A DNA stretch of 41,553 nt from Oscillospiraceae bacterium (GTDB lineage Bacteria > Bacillota > Clostridia > Oscillospirales > Oscillospiraceae). The stretch is taken from NCBI GenBank assembly GCA_017440925.1, contig JAFSAP010000010.1, forward strand, positions 1 through 41,553, written 5' to 3'. The translations under genes and the position numbers were made by a program. Under the pieces are notes generated by a model. The model searched no databases. It was not told where the DNA came from and saw nothing but the letters and a program-made list of their open reading frames with translations. Shown piece by piece: positions 14,632 through 23,664 of this stretch; within the stretch, counting starts at the first letter, position 1; each line of letters opens with the position of its first letter.

Positions 14632-15552
14632 TTATCTCAGAGGCAGGGTGTGGAAAATTTCTGCGGTGATGGATTTATATTCGTTCAAATCCGTGGTTTT
14701 CCGAAGCTTTTTCCAGAGCTTGTCCACACCCTCGAACCGGGTGTGCAGAAAACCCCAGTTTTCCTTCAGCCGGAACATGGCGTTGCGGCTGCCGCCAAAA
14801 GCCACGGTATATTCTTCCAGCAGGGCGTTCATGAATTGCTCCAGTGCAGCGACATCGGTACCACCGCAGAGCAGTCCCGGATCGGCCACCAGCCCCCGGC
14901 CGATCATGACGGCTTCCACCGCGGGAAATTCCCGGGCGATGGCTGCAATCTGCTCCACAGAAGTCAGATCACCGTTGTAGCACAGGGGATTCCGGCTGTG
15001 CTCCGCCGCAAAGCGGAACATTTCCATATCCACATTGCCGTTGTAGAACTGTTTGCGCACCCGGGGGTGGACAGTCAGCTCTTTGATGGGATACTGGTTA
15101 AAAATCTCCAGAATGGCAGGAAATTCGCCAGGATCTTCCAGTCCCAGACGGGTTTTTATGGATATAGGCAGGGGGCTGCCGTGGAATATGGCATCCAGAA
15201 AACGATCCAGCGCTTCCAAATCCCGGAGCATGCCGCTGCCTTTTCCCTTGGATACCACGGTTCCGGAGGGACAGCCCACATTTAAGTTTACCTCATCATA
15301 GCCCCGGTCAAGGCAGACCTGGGCAGCCCAGAGGAAGTCATCCGGCACCTTAGTCAGGATCTGGGGAACGGCGGCAAAGGCTTCGCTGCCTGCCATGGGC
15401 AGCTCCCGGTCTTCCCGGTGGGTCAGGCTGCGGTGAATGGTGGGGGAAAGGAAGGGCATGTAGTAGCGGTCTACACCGGAAAAATAGGTGTGGTGGGCCC
15501 TGCGGTAGATGCTGTCGGTCAGCCCCTCCATAGGGGCGAAATAATAACGCAT
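14632..15552 (-). CDS. tRNA-dihydrouridine synthase family protein
   Basis: An FMN-dependent enzyme that reduces uridines in the D-loop of tRNA. The 306-residue protein begins MRYYFAPMEGLTDSIYRRAH, the FMN-binding barrel start. It has VNLNVGCPSGTVVSKGKGSGML (the GCPS loop with the proposed catalytic Cys; segments NVGCPSGTVV and KGKGSG), ISIKTRLG, ELTVHPRVRKQFYNGN, LCYNGDLTS and VMIGRGLVADPGL. The start at 15552 was chosen because AAAGGAG lies 7 bases upstream. A longer frame would extend into the palindromic repeat. It resembles the short clostridial Dus group, so the target uridine cannot be assigned. Confidence 0.9.
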   Translation of the reverse strand: MRYYFAPMEGLTDSIYRRAHHTYFSGVDRYYMPFLSPTIHRSLTHREDRELPMAGSEAFAAVPQILTKVPDDFLWAAQVCLDRGYDEVNLNVGCPSGTVVSKGKGSGMLRDLEALDRFLDAIFHGSPLPISIKTRLGLEDPGEFPAILEIFNQYPIKELTVHPRVRKQFYNGNVDMEMFRFAAEHSRNPLCYNGDLTSVEQIAAIAREFPAVEAVMIGRGLVADPGLLCGGTDVAALEQFMNALLEEYTVAFGGSRNAMFRLKENWGFLHTRFEGVDKLWKKLRKTTDLNEYKSITAEIFHTLPLR

Positions 15553-15574
15553 AAAATGCTCCTTTATAACAGTA

Positions 15575-15590
15575 AATGATCGTTTATATG
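15575..15590. promoter_or_regulatory. Near-palindrome upstream of dus
   Basis: TAAATGATCGTTTATA closely matches the perfect palindrome at 15864-15879 and sits 23 bases upstream of the dus start. The two copies bracket the palindromic repeat. It may be an operator; this is inferred only. Confidence 0.35.
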
Positions 15591-15627
15591 AGCAGAAGGG
15601 TATATGCTGTCGGGTATCGACAACCAC

Positions 15628-15824
15628 TGTCATTGCGAGGCCCGAAGGGCCGTGGTGACCGGAGGAAATACCTTTCGGTGCAATCTCCCGGAATGCAGTA
15701 ACAAATCGGAAAACCTTCGATGAATGGCTTGTTTTGGTGCAATCCATCTGTTATTCTGCTTTTCTGATCGTCCCATTGTACCAGGAGATTGCCACGCCAG
15801 TCTGAGGAATGGCTCGCAATGACA
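15628..15824. repeat. Palindromic intergenic repeat, copy 2
   Basis: A 197-bp element with outer arms TGTCATTGCGAGG (15628-15640) and a matching CTCGCAATGACA end (15813-15824). Inner segments are GCAATCTCCCGGA (15680-15692) and CCAGGAGATTGCCACG (15781-15796). The ends match copy 1 at 5893-6077 in sequence, spacing plan and orientation, while the centres differ. It sits between dus and the RNase J gene and overlaps no credible gene. This whole 15553-15922 spacer holds only this repeat, two short palindromes and the RNase J terminator. Confidence 0.88.
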
Positions 15825-15863
15825 TGGTAATCGGCAATGGGCTGCAAAGCTATGACGGCATGG

Positions 15864-15879
15864 ATAAACGATCGTTTAT
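15864..15879. promoter_or_regulatory. Perfect 16-bp palindrome
   Basis: ATAAACGATCGTTTAT is a perfect two-fold symmetric sequence, with a near copy at 15575-15590 on the other side of repeat copy 2. It could be a dimeric regulator site; no direct evidence. Confidence 0.4.
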
Positions 15880-15890
15880 GGTTGTATCAC

Positions 15891-15920
15891 AAACGCCGCC
15901 CTTTTGCAAGGGCGGCGTTT
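15891..15920 (-). terminator. Intrinsic terminator of the RNase J gene
   Basis: Arms AAACGCCGCCCTT and AAGGGCGGCGTTT with a TTGC loop. It lies immediately downstream of the RNase J stop codon on the minus strand. Confidence 0.8.
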
Positions 15921-15922
15921 CC

Positions 15923-17578
15923 TTAGATTTCGGTGATTACAGGCAGGATCATAGGATTGCGCTTGGTGGTCTTATACAGGTAACCGGACAAATCATTTTT
16001 GATGGCAGATTTGATGGAGGACCAGTCCCGCACCTTCTTGCGCTGGCAGCGTTCAATGGCTTCCCAGGCAACTTCCTGCAAAGATTCCATCAGTTCCTCC
16101 GATTCCTTCACATAGATGAAGCCACGGGTGATGATATCCGGGCCGGTCAGAACCGCACCGTCCTCTGCGCTCAGATTCACGACGACAACGATCATGCCGT
16201 CCTCGGCCAGATGCTTGCGGTCCCGCAGAACCACACTGCCCACATCGCCAACACCGCTGCCGTCTACAAAGACCTTTCCGGCGGGCACGGTGCCATTTTC
16301 CTTGCAGGTCTTGCCGGTGAATTCGAACACTTTGCCGATCTCCGTGATGTGGATGTTCCGGGGATTCATGCCCATGCCCTGGGCCAGCTTGGAATGGATC
16401 TGCAGCATCCGCTGCTCACCGTGGACAGGCAGGAAGAACCGGGGCTTAACCAGACCGTGGATGATCTTCAGCTCCTCCCGGCAGGCGTGGCCGGAAGCGT
16501 GCAGTCCCTCGCTTTTTTCATAAACCACATCGGCACCCTTGCGGTACAGCTCGTTGATGATTTTGGAAACAGCCTTTTCGTTGCCGGGAATGGCGGAGGC
16601 GGAAATAATGATCCGGTCGCCGGAGGTGATATCCACCTGCTTGTGGGTATTGAAAGCCATCCGGTACAGCGCAGACATATTTTCACCCTGGCTGCCGGTG
16701 GAAACGATGACCACCTTGTTCTTAGGCAGGCTCTTGGTGGCGCCCAGGTCAACAATGGTGCCGGGCTTGACCTTGATATATCCCAGCTCCTGTCCGACCT
16801 TCAGCATATTCTCCATGCTGCGGCCGGTAACGGCTACTTTCCGGCCGTGCCGCTGGGCAGTGGCCAGAATGGACTGGATCCGGTGCATATTGGAAGCAAA
16901 GGTGGTGACGATGATCCGCTGGTCACAGTTGCGGAACTGACGGTCAAGGCTTTCCGCCACCATGGTTTCGCTGGGGGTATAGCCGCTGCGTTCCACATTG
17001 GTGGAATCAGCCAGCAGAGCCAGAACTCCCTGGTTGCCCAATTCGCCCAGCCGGGCCAGGTCGATCATGCCGTCAGCAGAGGTGGGGTCGATCTTGAAGT
17101 CGCCGGTAAAGACCACAGTGCCTACCGGGGTCTTGATGGCAAAGGCCACAGCATCTGCAATGGAATGGTTCACATGGATAAATTCCACCGTAAAGCAACC
17201 GGCTTTCACAGTGTCGCCGGGTTTGTGGGTGACGAGCTTGACCTTGTCGGCAAGGCGGTGCTCCTCCAGCTTCAGCTTAATCAGTCCGTTGGTCATAGCG
17301 GTGCCATGGATGGGACAATCGATCTGCTGCATCGCATAGGGAATAGATCCGATATGATCTTCGTGTCCGTGGGTGATAAACATGCCCCGCAGCTTTTTCT
17401 GGTTGGCCACCAGGTAGGAAAAGTCGGGGATCACCAGATCCACGCCGTACATATCCTCCTCAGGGAAGCCCACACCACAGTCGATCACGATCATATCCTT
17501 GCCGTATTCCAGGACGGTACAATTTTTGCCGATCTCATCCAGACCGCCCAGAGGGATAATTTTTAGTTTTTCTGCCAA
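15923..17578 (-). CDS. rnj: Ribonuclease J
   Basis: RNase J is a metallo-beta-lactamase/beta-CASP nuclease with endo- and 5'-3' exonuclease activity, central to RNA decay in Gram-positives lacking RNase E. In this 551-residue protein the zinc motif is ITHGHEDHIG (H70, H72, D74, H75), with VFTGDFKID, LADSTNVERSG, the beta-CASP blocks STGSQGE and SEGLHASGHA, and PVHGE. The start was placed at a TTG (17578), which gives MAEKLKIIPLGGLDEIGKN and has AAAGGAG at the right distance. An upstream ATG frame would add 36 unconserved residues. It has a long leader with divergent gdpP upstream. One rnj is seen here; a paralogue elsewhere cannot be excluded. Confidence 0.95.
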   Translation of the reverse strand: MAEKLKIIPLGGLDEIGKNCTVLEYGKDMIVIDCGVGFPEEDMYGVDLVIPDFSYLVANQKKLRGMFITHGHEDHIGSIPYAMQQIDCPIHGTAMTNGLIKLKLEEHRLADKVKLVTHKPGDTVKAGCFTVEFIHVNHSIADAVAFAIKTPVGTVVFTGDFKIDPTSADGMIDLARLGELGNQGVLALLADSTNVERSGYTPSETMVAESLDRQFRNCDQRIIVTTFASNMHRIQSILATAQRHGRKVAVTGRSMENMLKVGQELGYIKVKPGTIVDLGATKSLPKNKVVIVSTGSQGENMSALYRMAFNTHKQVDITSGDRIIISASAIPGNEKAVSKIINELYRKGADVVYEKSEGLHASGHACREELKIIHGLVKPRFFLPVHGEQRMLQIHSKLAQGMGMNPRNIHITEIGKVFEFTGKTCKENGTVPAGKVFVDGSGVGDVGSVVLRDRKHLAEDGMIVVVVNLSAEDGAVLTGPDIITRGFIYVKESEELMESLQEVAWEAIERCQRKKVRDWSSIKSAIKNDLSGYLYKTTKRNPMILPVITEI

Positions 17579-17859
17579 AAAAATACTCCTTTCAAACAGT
17601 ATGTGCATAAAATGAACAACACAAGTAAGCAGCCACTGCCGCCAGATCGGGCCCTGAATCGCCGTTTCCGGGGAAAATGCCTGCATTGTTTTCTATTTTT
17701 GTAGTGGCACAGCACCAATAGGGTGCTTTGTGCCGGGTTTGCCCGGGTCTGCCCATCCCGGCGCATGCCATGGTAGTATACCACACTTTTTCTGAAAAGT
17801 ATACAACTTTTTGTAAACAATGTTTTGCGGGTATTTTTCCGCCTTTTTCAGAAAACCAG
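17579..17859. other. Non-coding leader region between rnj and gdpP
   Basis: About 280 bases contain no credible gene. Visible structures include AGCACC-AATAG-GGTGCT (around 17712-17729) and CCGGGTTTGCCCGG. A TATACT box on the minus strand (near 17772-17780) is a possible -10 for rnj, but no good -35 lies 17 bases away. If used, the rnj 5' leader would be near 190 nt. Confidence 0.4.
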
Positions 17860-17888
17860 TTGCACCTTTGGGCCTGATTTGATATAAT
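17860..17888 (+). promoter_or_regulatory. Promoter of the gdpP-rplI-dnaB run
   Basis: TTGCAC (17860-17865), 17-base spacer, perfect TATAAT (17883-17888), about 50 bases upstream of the gdpP GTG start. Confidence 0.82.
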
Positions 17889-17944
17889 ACTGTGCATAAT
17901 ATGGAATTGTATGGCTTTCAGCACAGTAGAAGGAGGCGGAAACC

Positions 17945-19921
17945 GTGAATCACAGGCTTGGCAGACTGTTAAGGCCCGGCGTGGGTGTTTATTTTATCAT
18001 TATGGCAGTATTCTGTGCTGCAACACTGATGGTGGGCCAGTATTGGCTGGCAGCAGTGGAGGCGGCTGTTACACTGGCAGCTTTCGGTGTATATGTGATG
18101 AGCCGCAAGCGCCGTGAACGGCAGATCCAGAGATATCTGCGTTCTGCCCCCAATACGCTGGAATCTCTGGGGCAGGGAGAAAGTCCATTTCCGGCTGTTG
18201 TGGTGCGTCTGGCGGACGGAGGTATTATCTGGACCAATCGCCGTTTCAGCAATCTTACCGGAATTTCCGATACCATGATGGAGCATGAGCTGGAAGAAGT
18301 ACTTCCCGATTTTTCCACAGACTGGCTGGCCTCCGGAAAAACCGAAAGCCCCCATGATGTAACACTGGATGGCCGCCGTTACCGGGTGTACGGCACCACC
18401 ATCCGGGCAGAGGATAACCGTAGCACCCTGCTGGGCGTTATGTACCTGAGTGACCTGACTGAGCTTTACCAGGTGCGGGATGAGTACGTCAGATCCCGCC
18501 CGGTGGTTTCCCTCATCGTCATTGACAATTATGAGGAGCTTATCAAAAACCTGTCAGAAAGTGGCATCTCCACACTGAATGCCAAAATAAACGATGTCAT
18601 TACCGAGTGGACAGAAAGTTATGGCGGTCTGCTGCGCCGTATGGAGCGCAACCGGTTCCTGTTTATCTTTGAAAAGCGGGATCTGTCCCGGGCTATGGAG
18701 GACAAATTCTCCATTCTGGAGGATATCCATGAGATCACCAATCCTTCCGGACTGCCGGCCTCCATTTCCTTTGGCCTTGGTGTAGATGCGGTGAATTTTG
18801 ACGAGGGCTATAAGTTTGCGGCCCTGGGTATTGAAATGGCGCTGAGCCGGGGCGGTGACCAGGCGGTGGTCAAGGACCGCTTCAACTTCACCTTCTTCGG
18901 CGGCCGGAACAAGGAAGCGGATTACCGCAGCAAGGTCCGGTCCCGCGTTACGGCAAATTCTCTGATGGAACTCATCGGCCAGAGTGGCCATGTGTTCATC
19001 ATGGGCCACAAAAATGCGGATCTGGACGCTGTGGGTGCTGCCATGGGCATCAGCTGCCTGTGCCGCAAAAAGGGAAAGAAAGCCAGCATTGTTATGGATC
19101 TGGAGGTCAATGCTTCCAAGAAGCTGATCAACGAGATCCGCCAGGTACCGGAATACCAGGATGTGTTCATCAGCGGACAGGAAGCCATGCTCCGGTGCGA
19201 CAACCGCAGCATCCTGATCGTGGTGGATACCAACCGCCCCGACCAGGTGGAGTATAAGCCCCTGCTGGAGGCTATTTCCAAGATCTGCGTGGTGGACCAC
19301 CACCGCCGGGCAGCGGATTATATCAGCCCTGTTGTGGTCAACCTCCATGAACCCTATGCCTCTTCTGCCGCAGAACTGGTGACGGAACTGCTGCAGTATG
19401 CCGTGGAAAAGGATGATGTTTTGCCCATCGAGGCCAAGAGCCTGCTGGCGGGCATCTGCCTGGATACCAAATTCTTCAATGTCCGTACCGGTGAGCGTAC
19501 CTTTGAGGCGGCAGCTGCCCTGCGGGGCATGGGTGCGGATACCACGGAGGTCAAACTGCTGCTGCAGAATGACTTCCAGGACACCATGGAAAAATACCAG
19601 ATCATCAAGTCTGCACGGCTGTACAGGGAGGAACTGGCCATTGCCGCGCTGAATACCACCACTACCCGTGTTCTGGCGGCCCAGGCAGCAGACGAACTGC
19701 TGAACATTGCCGGTATTACGGCCTCCTTCGTTATGTATCCCGATGGAGAGCAGGTGATTATTTCCGCAAGAAGCATCGGCTCTGCCAATGTGCAGATGAT
19801 CCTGGAGCCTCTGGGTGGCGGCGGTAATACCGCAACCGCAGGCGCACAGATGAAAAATACCAATGTCAAGGATGCCCTGGATAAGCTGGTGGAATCCATT
19901 GACAAGTTCTATGAATCGTAA
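17945..19921 (+). CDS. gdpP: GdpP-type cyclic-di-AMP phosphodiesterase
   Basis: A 658-residue membrane-bound DHH-DHHA1 phosphodiesterase that degrades c-di-AMP and so influences cell-wall and osmotic homeostasis. Two N-terminal membrane segments (about residues 14-54) are followed by a PAS-like domain (about 75-180), a degenerate GGDEF domain (about 180-310; no GGDEF motif) and the DHH domain. That domain has [15 protein letters not shown] (H355, D359, D361), VVDTNRP and [10 protein letters not shown] (D451, H452, H453). The C-terminal DHHA1 part ends with [15 protein letters not shown]. The start is a GTG with AAGGAGG 8 bases upstream. gdpP-rplI-dnaB is a conserved Firmicutes order. Confidence 0.95.
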   Translation: MNHRLGRLLRPGVGVYFIIMAVFCAATLMVGQYWLAAVEAAVTLAAFGVYVMSRKRRERQIQRYLRSAPNTLESLGQGESPFPAVVVRLADGGIIWTNRRFSNLTGISDTMMEHELEEVLPDFSTDWLASGKTESPHDVTLDGRRYRVYGTTIRAEDNRSTLLGVMYLSDLTELYQVRDEYVRSRPVVSLIVIDNYEELIKNLSESGISTLNAKINDVITEWTESYGGLLRRMERNRFLFIFEKRDLSRAMEDKFSILEDIHEITNPSGLPASISFGLGVDAVNFDEGYKFAALGIEMALSRGGDQAVVKDRFNFTFFGGRNKEADYRSKVRSRVTANSLMELIGQSGHVFIMGHKNADLDAVGAAMGISCLCRKKGKKASIVMDLEVNASKKLINEIRQVPEYQDVFISGQEAMLRCDNRSILIVVDTNRPDQVEYKPLLEAISKICVVDHHRRAADYISPVVVNLHEPYASSAAELVTELLQYAVEKDDVLPIEAKSLLAGICLDTKFFNVRTGERTFEAAAALRGMGADTTEVKLLLQNDFQDTMEKYQIIKSARLYREELAIAALNTTTTRVLAAQAADELLNIAGITASFVMYPDGEQVIISARSIGSANVQMILEPLGGGGNTATAGAQMKNTNVKDALDKLVESIDKFYES

Positions 19922-19941
19922 GCAAAGGAGTTAAGAAAGTT

Positions 19942-20388
19942 ATGAAAGTGATTCTGTTACAGGATGTGAAGGGCAAGGGCAAGAAGGGCCAGATGCTGGA
20001 GGTTTCCGATGGCTACGCCCGCAACTTCATGCTGCCCAAGAAACTGGCCATCGAGGCAACTGCTGATGCCATCAACACCATGCGCATGAACGATAAGGCT
20101 ACCCAGGAGCGTATCGCCCGGGAAAAGGCAGCTGCGCTGGAGATCTCCAACAAGCTGCGGGAGATGACCCTCACAGTCACTGCCAAGGGCGGCGGCAATG
20201 GCCGCCTGTTCGGCGCTGTCACCAACCAGGAAATCGCCACTGCACTGAAGGCCAAGTCCGGCATTGAACTGGATAAGCGGAAGATCGTCATTGCCGATCC
20301 TATCAAGAATGTGGGTACTTATACCGTTACCTGCAAACTGGGCTATGAGATCAATGCCCCTCTGACTGTCAAGATCGAGGAGGCCTAA
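19942..20388 (+). CDS. rplI: 50S ribosomal protein L9
   Basis: This 148-residue ribosomal protein binds 23S rRNA near the L1 stalk base and limits frameshifting. The N-terminal domain ([36 protein letters not shown]) is followed by a long connecting helix (about residues 45-75) and the C-terminal domain ([35 protein letters not shown]). The length is standard. AAAGGAG precedes the ATG, and it starts 20 bp after gdpP. Confidence 0.98.
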   Translation: MKVILLQDVKGKGKKGQMLEVSDGYARNFMLPKKLAIEATADAINTMRMNDKATQERIAREKAAALEISNKLREMTLTVTAKGGGNGRLFGAVTNQEIATALKAKSGIELDKRKIVIADPIKNVGTYTVTCKLGYEINAPLTVKIEEA

Positions 20389-20389
20389 G

Positions 20390-20456
20390 CTTCCCCTTTA
20401 GGGGAGGCAGAAGGGTGTTTCCCCCTTAGTCACCTTTGGTGACATCTCCCCGGCAG
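20390..20456. repeat. Twin-hairpin intergenic repeat between rplI and dnaB
   Basis: Two hairpins lie close together: TCCCC-TTTA-GGGGA (20392-20405) and GTCACC-TTT-GGTGAC (20429-20443), framed by C-rich tracts. There is no terminator-like T run, so transcription probably continues into dnaB. It looks like a short dispersed repeat of the kind seen in Oscillospiraceae genomes, but no second copy is in this window. Confidence 0.5.
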
Positions 20457-20492
20457 GAGCGTTATTTCGAAAAGAGAAAGGAGAGTATCGAC

Positions 20493-21833
20493 ATGGATGA
20501 AGAACTGCTGAAACGTCAGCAGCCCCAGTCTCTGGAGGCAGAGCAGGCGGTTTTGGGATCTATCCTCATCGACAGCCGCTGCGTCACCGATGTGGTGGGA
20601 CTGCTGCGGCCGGAGGATTTCTATCTGGAGCAGAACCGGGAGATCTACGAAACCATCTATACCATGTTCAATTTCTCCCAGACCATTGACCCGGTTACTG
20701 TGCTGGATAAGCTGAAGGAACTGGGGTACCACCATGATAATTCCCGGGATTACATCCTGCAGCTGATGGAGATTACCCCCACAGCCGCCAATGTGGTGCG
20801 ATATGCCAACATTGTCCGGGAGAAGGCCATGCTCCGGGGACTGAACCAGGCAGCAACGGATATCACTGAAATGGTCTATGAAGAGGTGGGAACTGCCAGT
20901 GAAATGCTGGAATCCGCCGAAAAGAAAATCTATGCCCTGCGCAAGGGTGAGCATGGCGACAGCCTGGAGCATGTGGGCACGGTTCTGCACCGGGTCTTTG
21001 ACACGCTGACAGAACTGAGCCAGTCGGATTCCCCCATTCCCGGCCTTTCCACCGGCCTGCGGGATCTGGATACCAAGATCCACGGCCTGAACAAGTCTGA
21101 CCTGGTGCTGATCGCTGCCCGTCCTGCCATGGGTAAATCTACCTTCTCGCTGAATATTGGCATGAATGTTGCCAAGAAGTATAACAAGACCGTGGCCATC
21201 TTCAACCTGGAAATGTCCCGGGAGCAGCTGGTCATGCGTCTGATGTCCGGAGAAAGCTTTGTGGAGCTGGGCAAACTGATCACTGGCAAACTGAATGAGG
21301 AAGAGTGGGGCAAGCTTTGCATGGCATCTGCTGCCTTAAGCCAGACGGATATCCGTGTGGATGACAATCCTTCCATCACCGTGGCAGAGATGAATGCCAA
21401 GCTGCGCCGACTGGACAATCTGGGCCTGGTGGTCATCGACTATCTGCAGCTGATGAATGGCTCCGGTTACGGCAAGTCCAGCGGCGAAAACCGTGTGCAG
21501 GTGGTTGGCGAAATTTCCCGTTCCTTAAAAATTATGGCAAAGGAACTGAATGTCCCCGTCATCTGCCTCAGTCAGCTGTCCCGTGCAGTGGAAAGCCGTA
21601 CCGACAAGCGGCCCATCATGTCCGACCTTCGTGAATCCGGTGCCATCGAGCAGGATGCGGACGTGATCATGTTCCTGTATCGTGACGAATATTATAATCC
21701 CAATACCGAGGAAAAGGGTGTTGCGGAATGCATTATCGGCAAGAACCGTCACGGCGAGACCGGAACGGTAAAGCTGCAGTGGATCCCCCAGTTCCAGACC
21801 TTTGCAGACCGGGAGTGGAAGCATGCTGAATAA
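20493..21833 (+). CDS. dnaB: Replicative DNA helicase DnaB
   Basis: This hexameric 5'-3' helicase (called DnaC in Bacillus) unwinds DNA at the replication fork. The 446-residue protein has the N-terminal DnaB domain (PQSLEAEQAVLGSILID, residues 10-26) and a RecA-like ATPase with Walker A RPAMGKSTF, FNLEMSREQLVMRLM, Walker B LVVIDYLQLMNG, SRSLKIMAKELNVPV, SQLSRAVESR and LRESGAIEQDADVIMFLYRDEYY. The start at 20493 follows AAAGGAG; a longer frame starts within the repeat. No intein is seen. It overlaps tilS by 11 bp. Confidence 0.97.
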   Translation: MDEELLKRQQPQSLEAEQAVLGSILIDSRCVTDVVGLLRPEDFYLEQNREIYETIYTMFNFSQTIDPVTVLDKLKELGYHHDNSRDYILQLMEITPTAANVVRYANIVREKAMLRGLNQAATDITEMVYEEVGTASEMLESAEKKIYALRKGEHGDSLEHVGTVLHRVFDTLTELSQSDSPIPGLSTGLRDLDTKIHGLNKSDLVLIAARPAMGKSTFSLNIGMNVAKKYNKTVAIFNLEMSREQLVMRLMSGESFVELGKLITGKLNEEEWGKLCMASAALSQTDIRVDDNPSITVAEMNAKLRRLDNLGLVVIDYLQLMNGSGYGKSSGENRVQVVGEISRSLKIMAKELNVPVICLSQLSRAVESRTDKRPIMSDLRESGAIEQDADVIMFLYRDEYYNPNTEEKGVAECIIGKNRHGETGTVKLQWIPQFQTFADREWKHAE

Positions 21834-23085
21834 GCTGACTGACTTTATCCGGCAGCAGAACATGATTCGACCTGGAGATGTGGTCATCTGTGCGGTCTCT
21901 GGTGGCGCGGATTCTGTGGCGCTGCTGTTTGGGTTGTATCTGCTGAAGGAAAAACTGGAGATCCGGCTGGAAGCGGCCCACTTCAACCATCAGCTCCGGG
22001 GGGAAGAATCGAACCGGGATGAAGCCTTTGTAAGAAGCTTTTGTGACCGATATGATATCCCACTGCATGTGGGCGCTTCCCAGGTGCAGCCTGGGAAAAA
22101 GGGGCTGGAAGCCGCTGCCCGGGATGCCCGGTATGCTTTTCTGAAAAGCCTTCCGGGAAAGATCGCCACTGCCCACACTGCTGACGACAACGCGGAGACG
22201 GTGCTGATGCACATGATCCGGGGTACCGGACTGAAGGGCCTCGGCGGTATCACACCGGTAAACGGCAATATTATCCGCCCCATGCTGACCATTACCCGCA
22301 ATGAGGTGGAAGGCTTTCTGGAAGAATGGTGCCTGAACTGTATCCAGGACAGTTCCAATGATACCGATGCCTTTCTGAGAAACCGGATCCGCCATCATGT
22401 GATGCCTTTGCTGAAAGCAGAAAATCCCAGGCTGGCGGAGAATATGTCGGCCATGGCATTGCGTCTGCGCTCAGATGAAGCATATATTTGCCGGCAGGCT
22501 GGGTTTGAGGAACTTCCCGGGGTGGAAGACTTGAAAGATATGGAGCCTGCCATCCGAAGCCGCTGCCTGGAAACCTTTCTGAAGGACTGCGGTGTCCGGG
22601 AGCCGGAGCAGAACCATATCGCAGCAGCCGAGACGCTGCTTTTTTCCGACAAACCTTCGGCACGGGCGGAATTCCCCGGCGGCATCACCATCGGCAGAGT
22701 GTATGACCGGCTGGAAAAGCTGGAAGCTGCCCCGGATGCAGCACCTGTGGTGCTGGCCTGTCCGGGAGAAGCGGAGTTTGCCGGGTTGCATGTGACATGC
22801 ACACCGGCGGAAGAGATCCTCCAGACACCGGAATGCTTTACCGTGTGTCCTCAGGGAACCATTACCCTGCGCTCCCGCCAGACAGGAGACAGTATCCGCC
22901 TGCCGGGAGGAACCAAAAGTCTGAAAAAGCTGTTCATCGACCGGAAGATCCCGGCATCCCGGAGAGATCTGATCCCGGTGGTGTGGGATGAACAGGGGAT
23001 TTTGGGCGTTTATTCCATTGGCGTTAACCGGAACCGGGCAGCAGACAGCTTGCCGGCGGTGATGATCCGGTTTGAAAAGAAATAA
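21823..23085 (+). CDS. tilS: tRNA(Ile)-lysidine synthetase TilS
   Basis: TilS converts C34 of the CAU-anticodon tRNA-Ile2 to lysidine, switching it from Met to Ile decoding. The 420-residue protein has the N-type ATP-pyrophosphatase motif VSGGADSVAL (S26-S31), AAHFNHQLRGEES, TAHTADDNAETVLM, RGTGLKGLGGI, and RPMLTITR, then the TilS substrate and C-terminal domains (SRQTGDSIRLPGGTKSLKKL near residue 350-370). Its ATG lies within the end of dnaB, preceded by GGGAGTGG, so translation is likely coupled. tilS-hpt-ftsH is a classic Gram-positive cluster. It also belongs functionally with ileS at the left end of the window. Confidence 0.95.
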   Translation: MLNKLTDFIRQQNMIRPGDVVICAVSGGADSVALLFGLYLLKEKLEIRLEAAHFNHQLRGEESNRDEAFVRSFCDRYDIPLHVGASQVQPGKKGLEAAARDARYAFLKSLPGKIATAHTADDNAETVLMHMIRGTGLKGLGGITPVNGNIIRPMLTITRNEVEGFLEEWCLNCIQDSSNDTDAFLRNRIRHHVMPLLKAENPRLAENMSAMALRLRSDEAYICRQAGFEELPGVEDLKDMEPAIRSRCLETFLKDCGVREPEQNHIAAAETLLFSDKPSARAEFPGGITIGRVYDRLEKLEAAPDAAPVVLACPGEAEFAGLHVTCTPAEEILQTPECFTVCPQGTITLRSRQTGDSIRLPGGTKSLKKLFIDRKIPASRRDLIPVVWDEQGILGVYSIGVNRNRAADSLPAVMIRFEKK

Positions 23086-23107
23086 AGAAAACAGGGAGGC
23101 CGAAACA

Positions 23108-23650
23108 ATGGAAAAGGATATTCAGAGAATTCTGATCACCGAAGAACAGATCAAGGCACGCATTGCGGAAATGGGCAAGGAGATTTCTGAAGAATACAGG
23201 GACAAGGATCCTGTGGTTCTGGGCGTTTTGAAGGGCGTTGTGGTTTTCTATGCGGATATGGTCCGCCATATCACGGTTCCCTGCCAGATGGATTTCATGT
23301 GCCTGTCCTCCTATCAGGGCACCAAATCCAGCGGCAATATGATCGTCAAGCAGGATATGTCTGTGGATGTGAAGGGCCGCCATGTGCTGGTTCTGGAGGA
23401 TATTTATGATACCGGCGGATCTCTGAACTATACTTACCAGCATCTGATGAGCAAGCAGCCTGCTTCTGTGAATATCTGCACCCTGCTTGACAAGCCCGAA
23501 CGCCGCCGTCCCGGCATCACCCTGAAGCCCGACTGGGTGGGCTTTACCATCCCCAATGAATTTGTCGTGGGCTATGGCCTGGACTTCAATGAGCATTACC
23601 GGAATCTGCCCTATGTGGGTGTGCTGAAGCCGGAAGCATACGAAAAATAA
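23108..23650 (+). CDS. hpt: Hypoxanthine (guanine) phosphoribosyltransferase
   Basis: A purine salvage enzyme that joins hypoxanthine or guanine to PRPP. The 180-residue protein has the PRPP loop VLVLEDIYDTGGSLNYTY (E97, D98, D101), a LKGVVVFYADM loop, a flexible-loop SSYQGTKSSG, and the C-terminal WVGFTIPNEFVVGYGLDFNE block that contacts the base. The ATG at 23108 follows AGGGAGG; an in-frame ATG 36 bases earlier lacks a ribosome site and conservation. It lies 22 bp after tilS and 14 bp before ftsH. Confidence 0.95.
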   Translation: MEKDIQRILITEEQIKARIAEMGKEISEEYRDKDPVVLGVLKGVVVFYADMVRHITVPCQMDFMCLSSYQGTKSSGNMIVKQDMSVDVKGRHVLVLEDIYDTGGSLNYTYQHLMSKQPASVNICTLLDKPERRRPGITLKPDWVGFTIPNEFVVGYGLDFNEHYRNLPYVGVLKPEAYEK

Positions 23651-23664
23651 GGAGCTAACCCAAT

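Noticed and set aside
15553-15747. N-terminal extension of the dus frame
   Set aside because: The extra 65 residues are translated from the palindromic repeat and lack conservation. The start at 15552 has AAAGGAG and gives the normal family N-terminus.
17579-17686. N-terminal extension of RNase J
   Set aside because: The extra residues precede a TTG start with a strong ribosome site, and known RNase J proteins begin at the MAEKLKIIPLGG equivalent.
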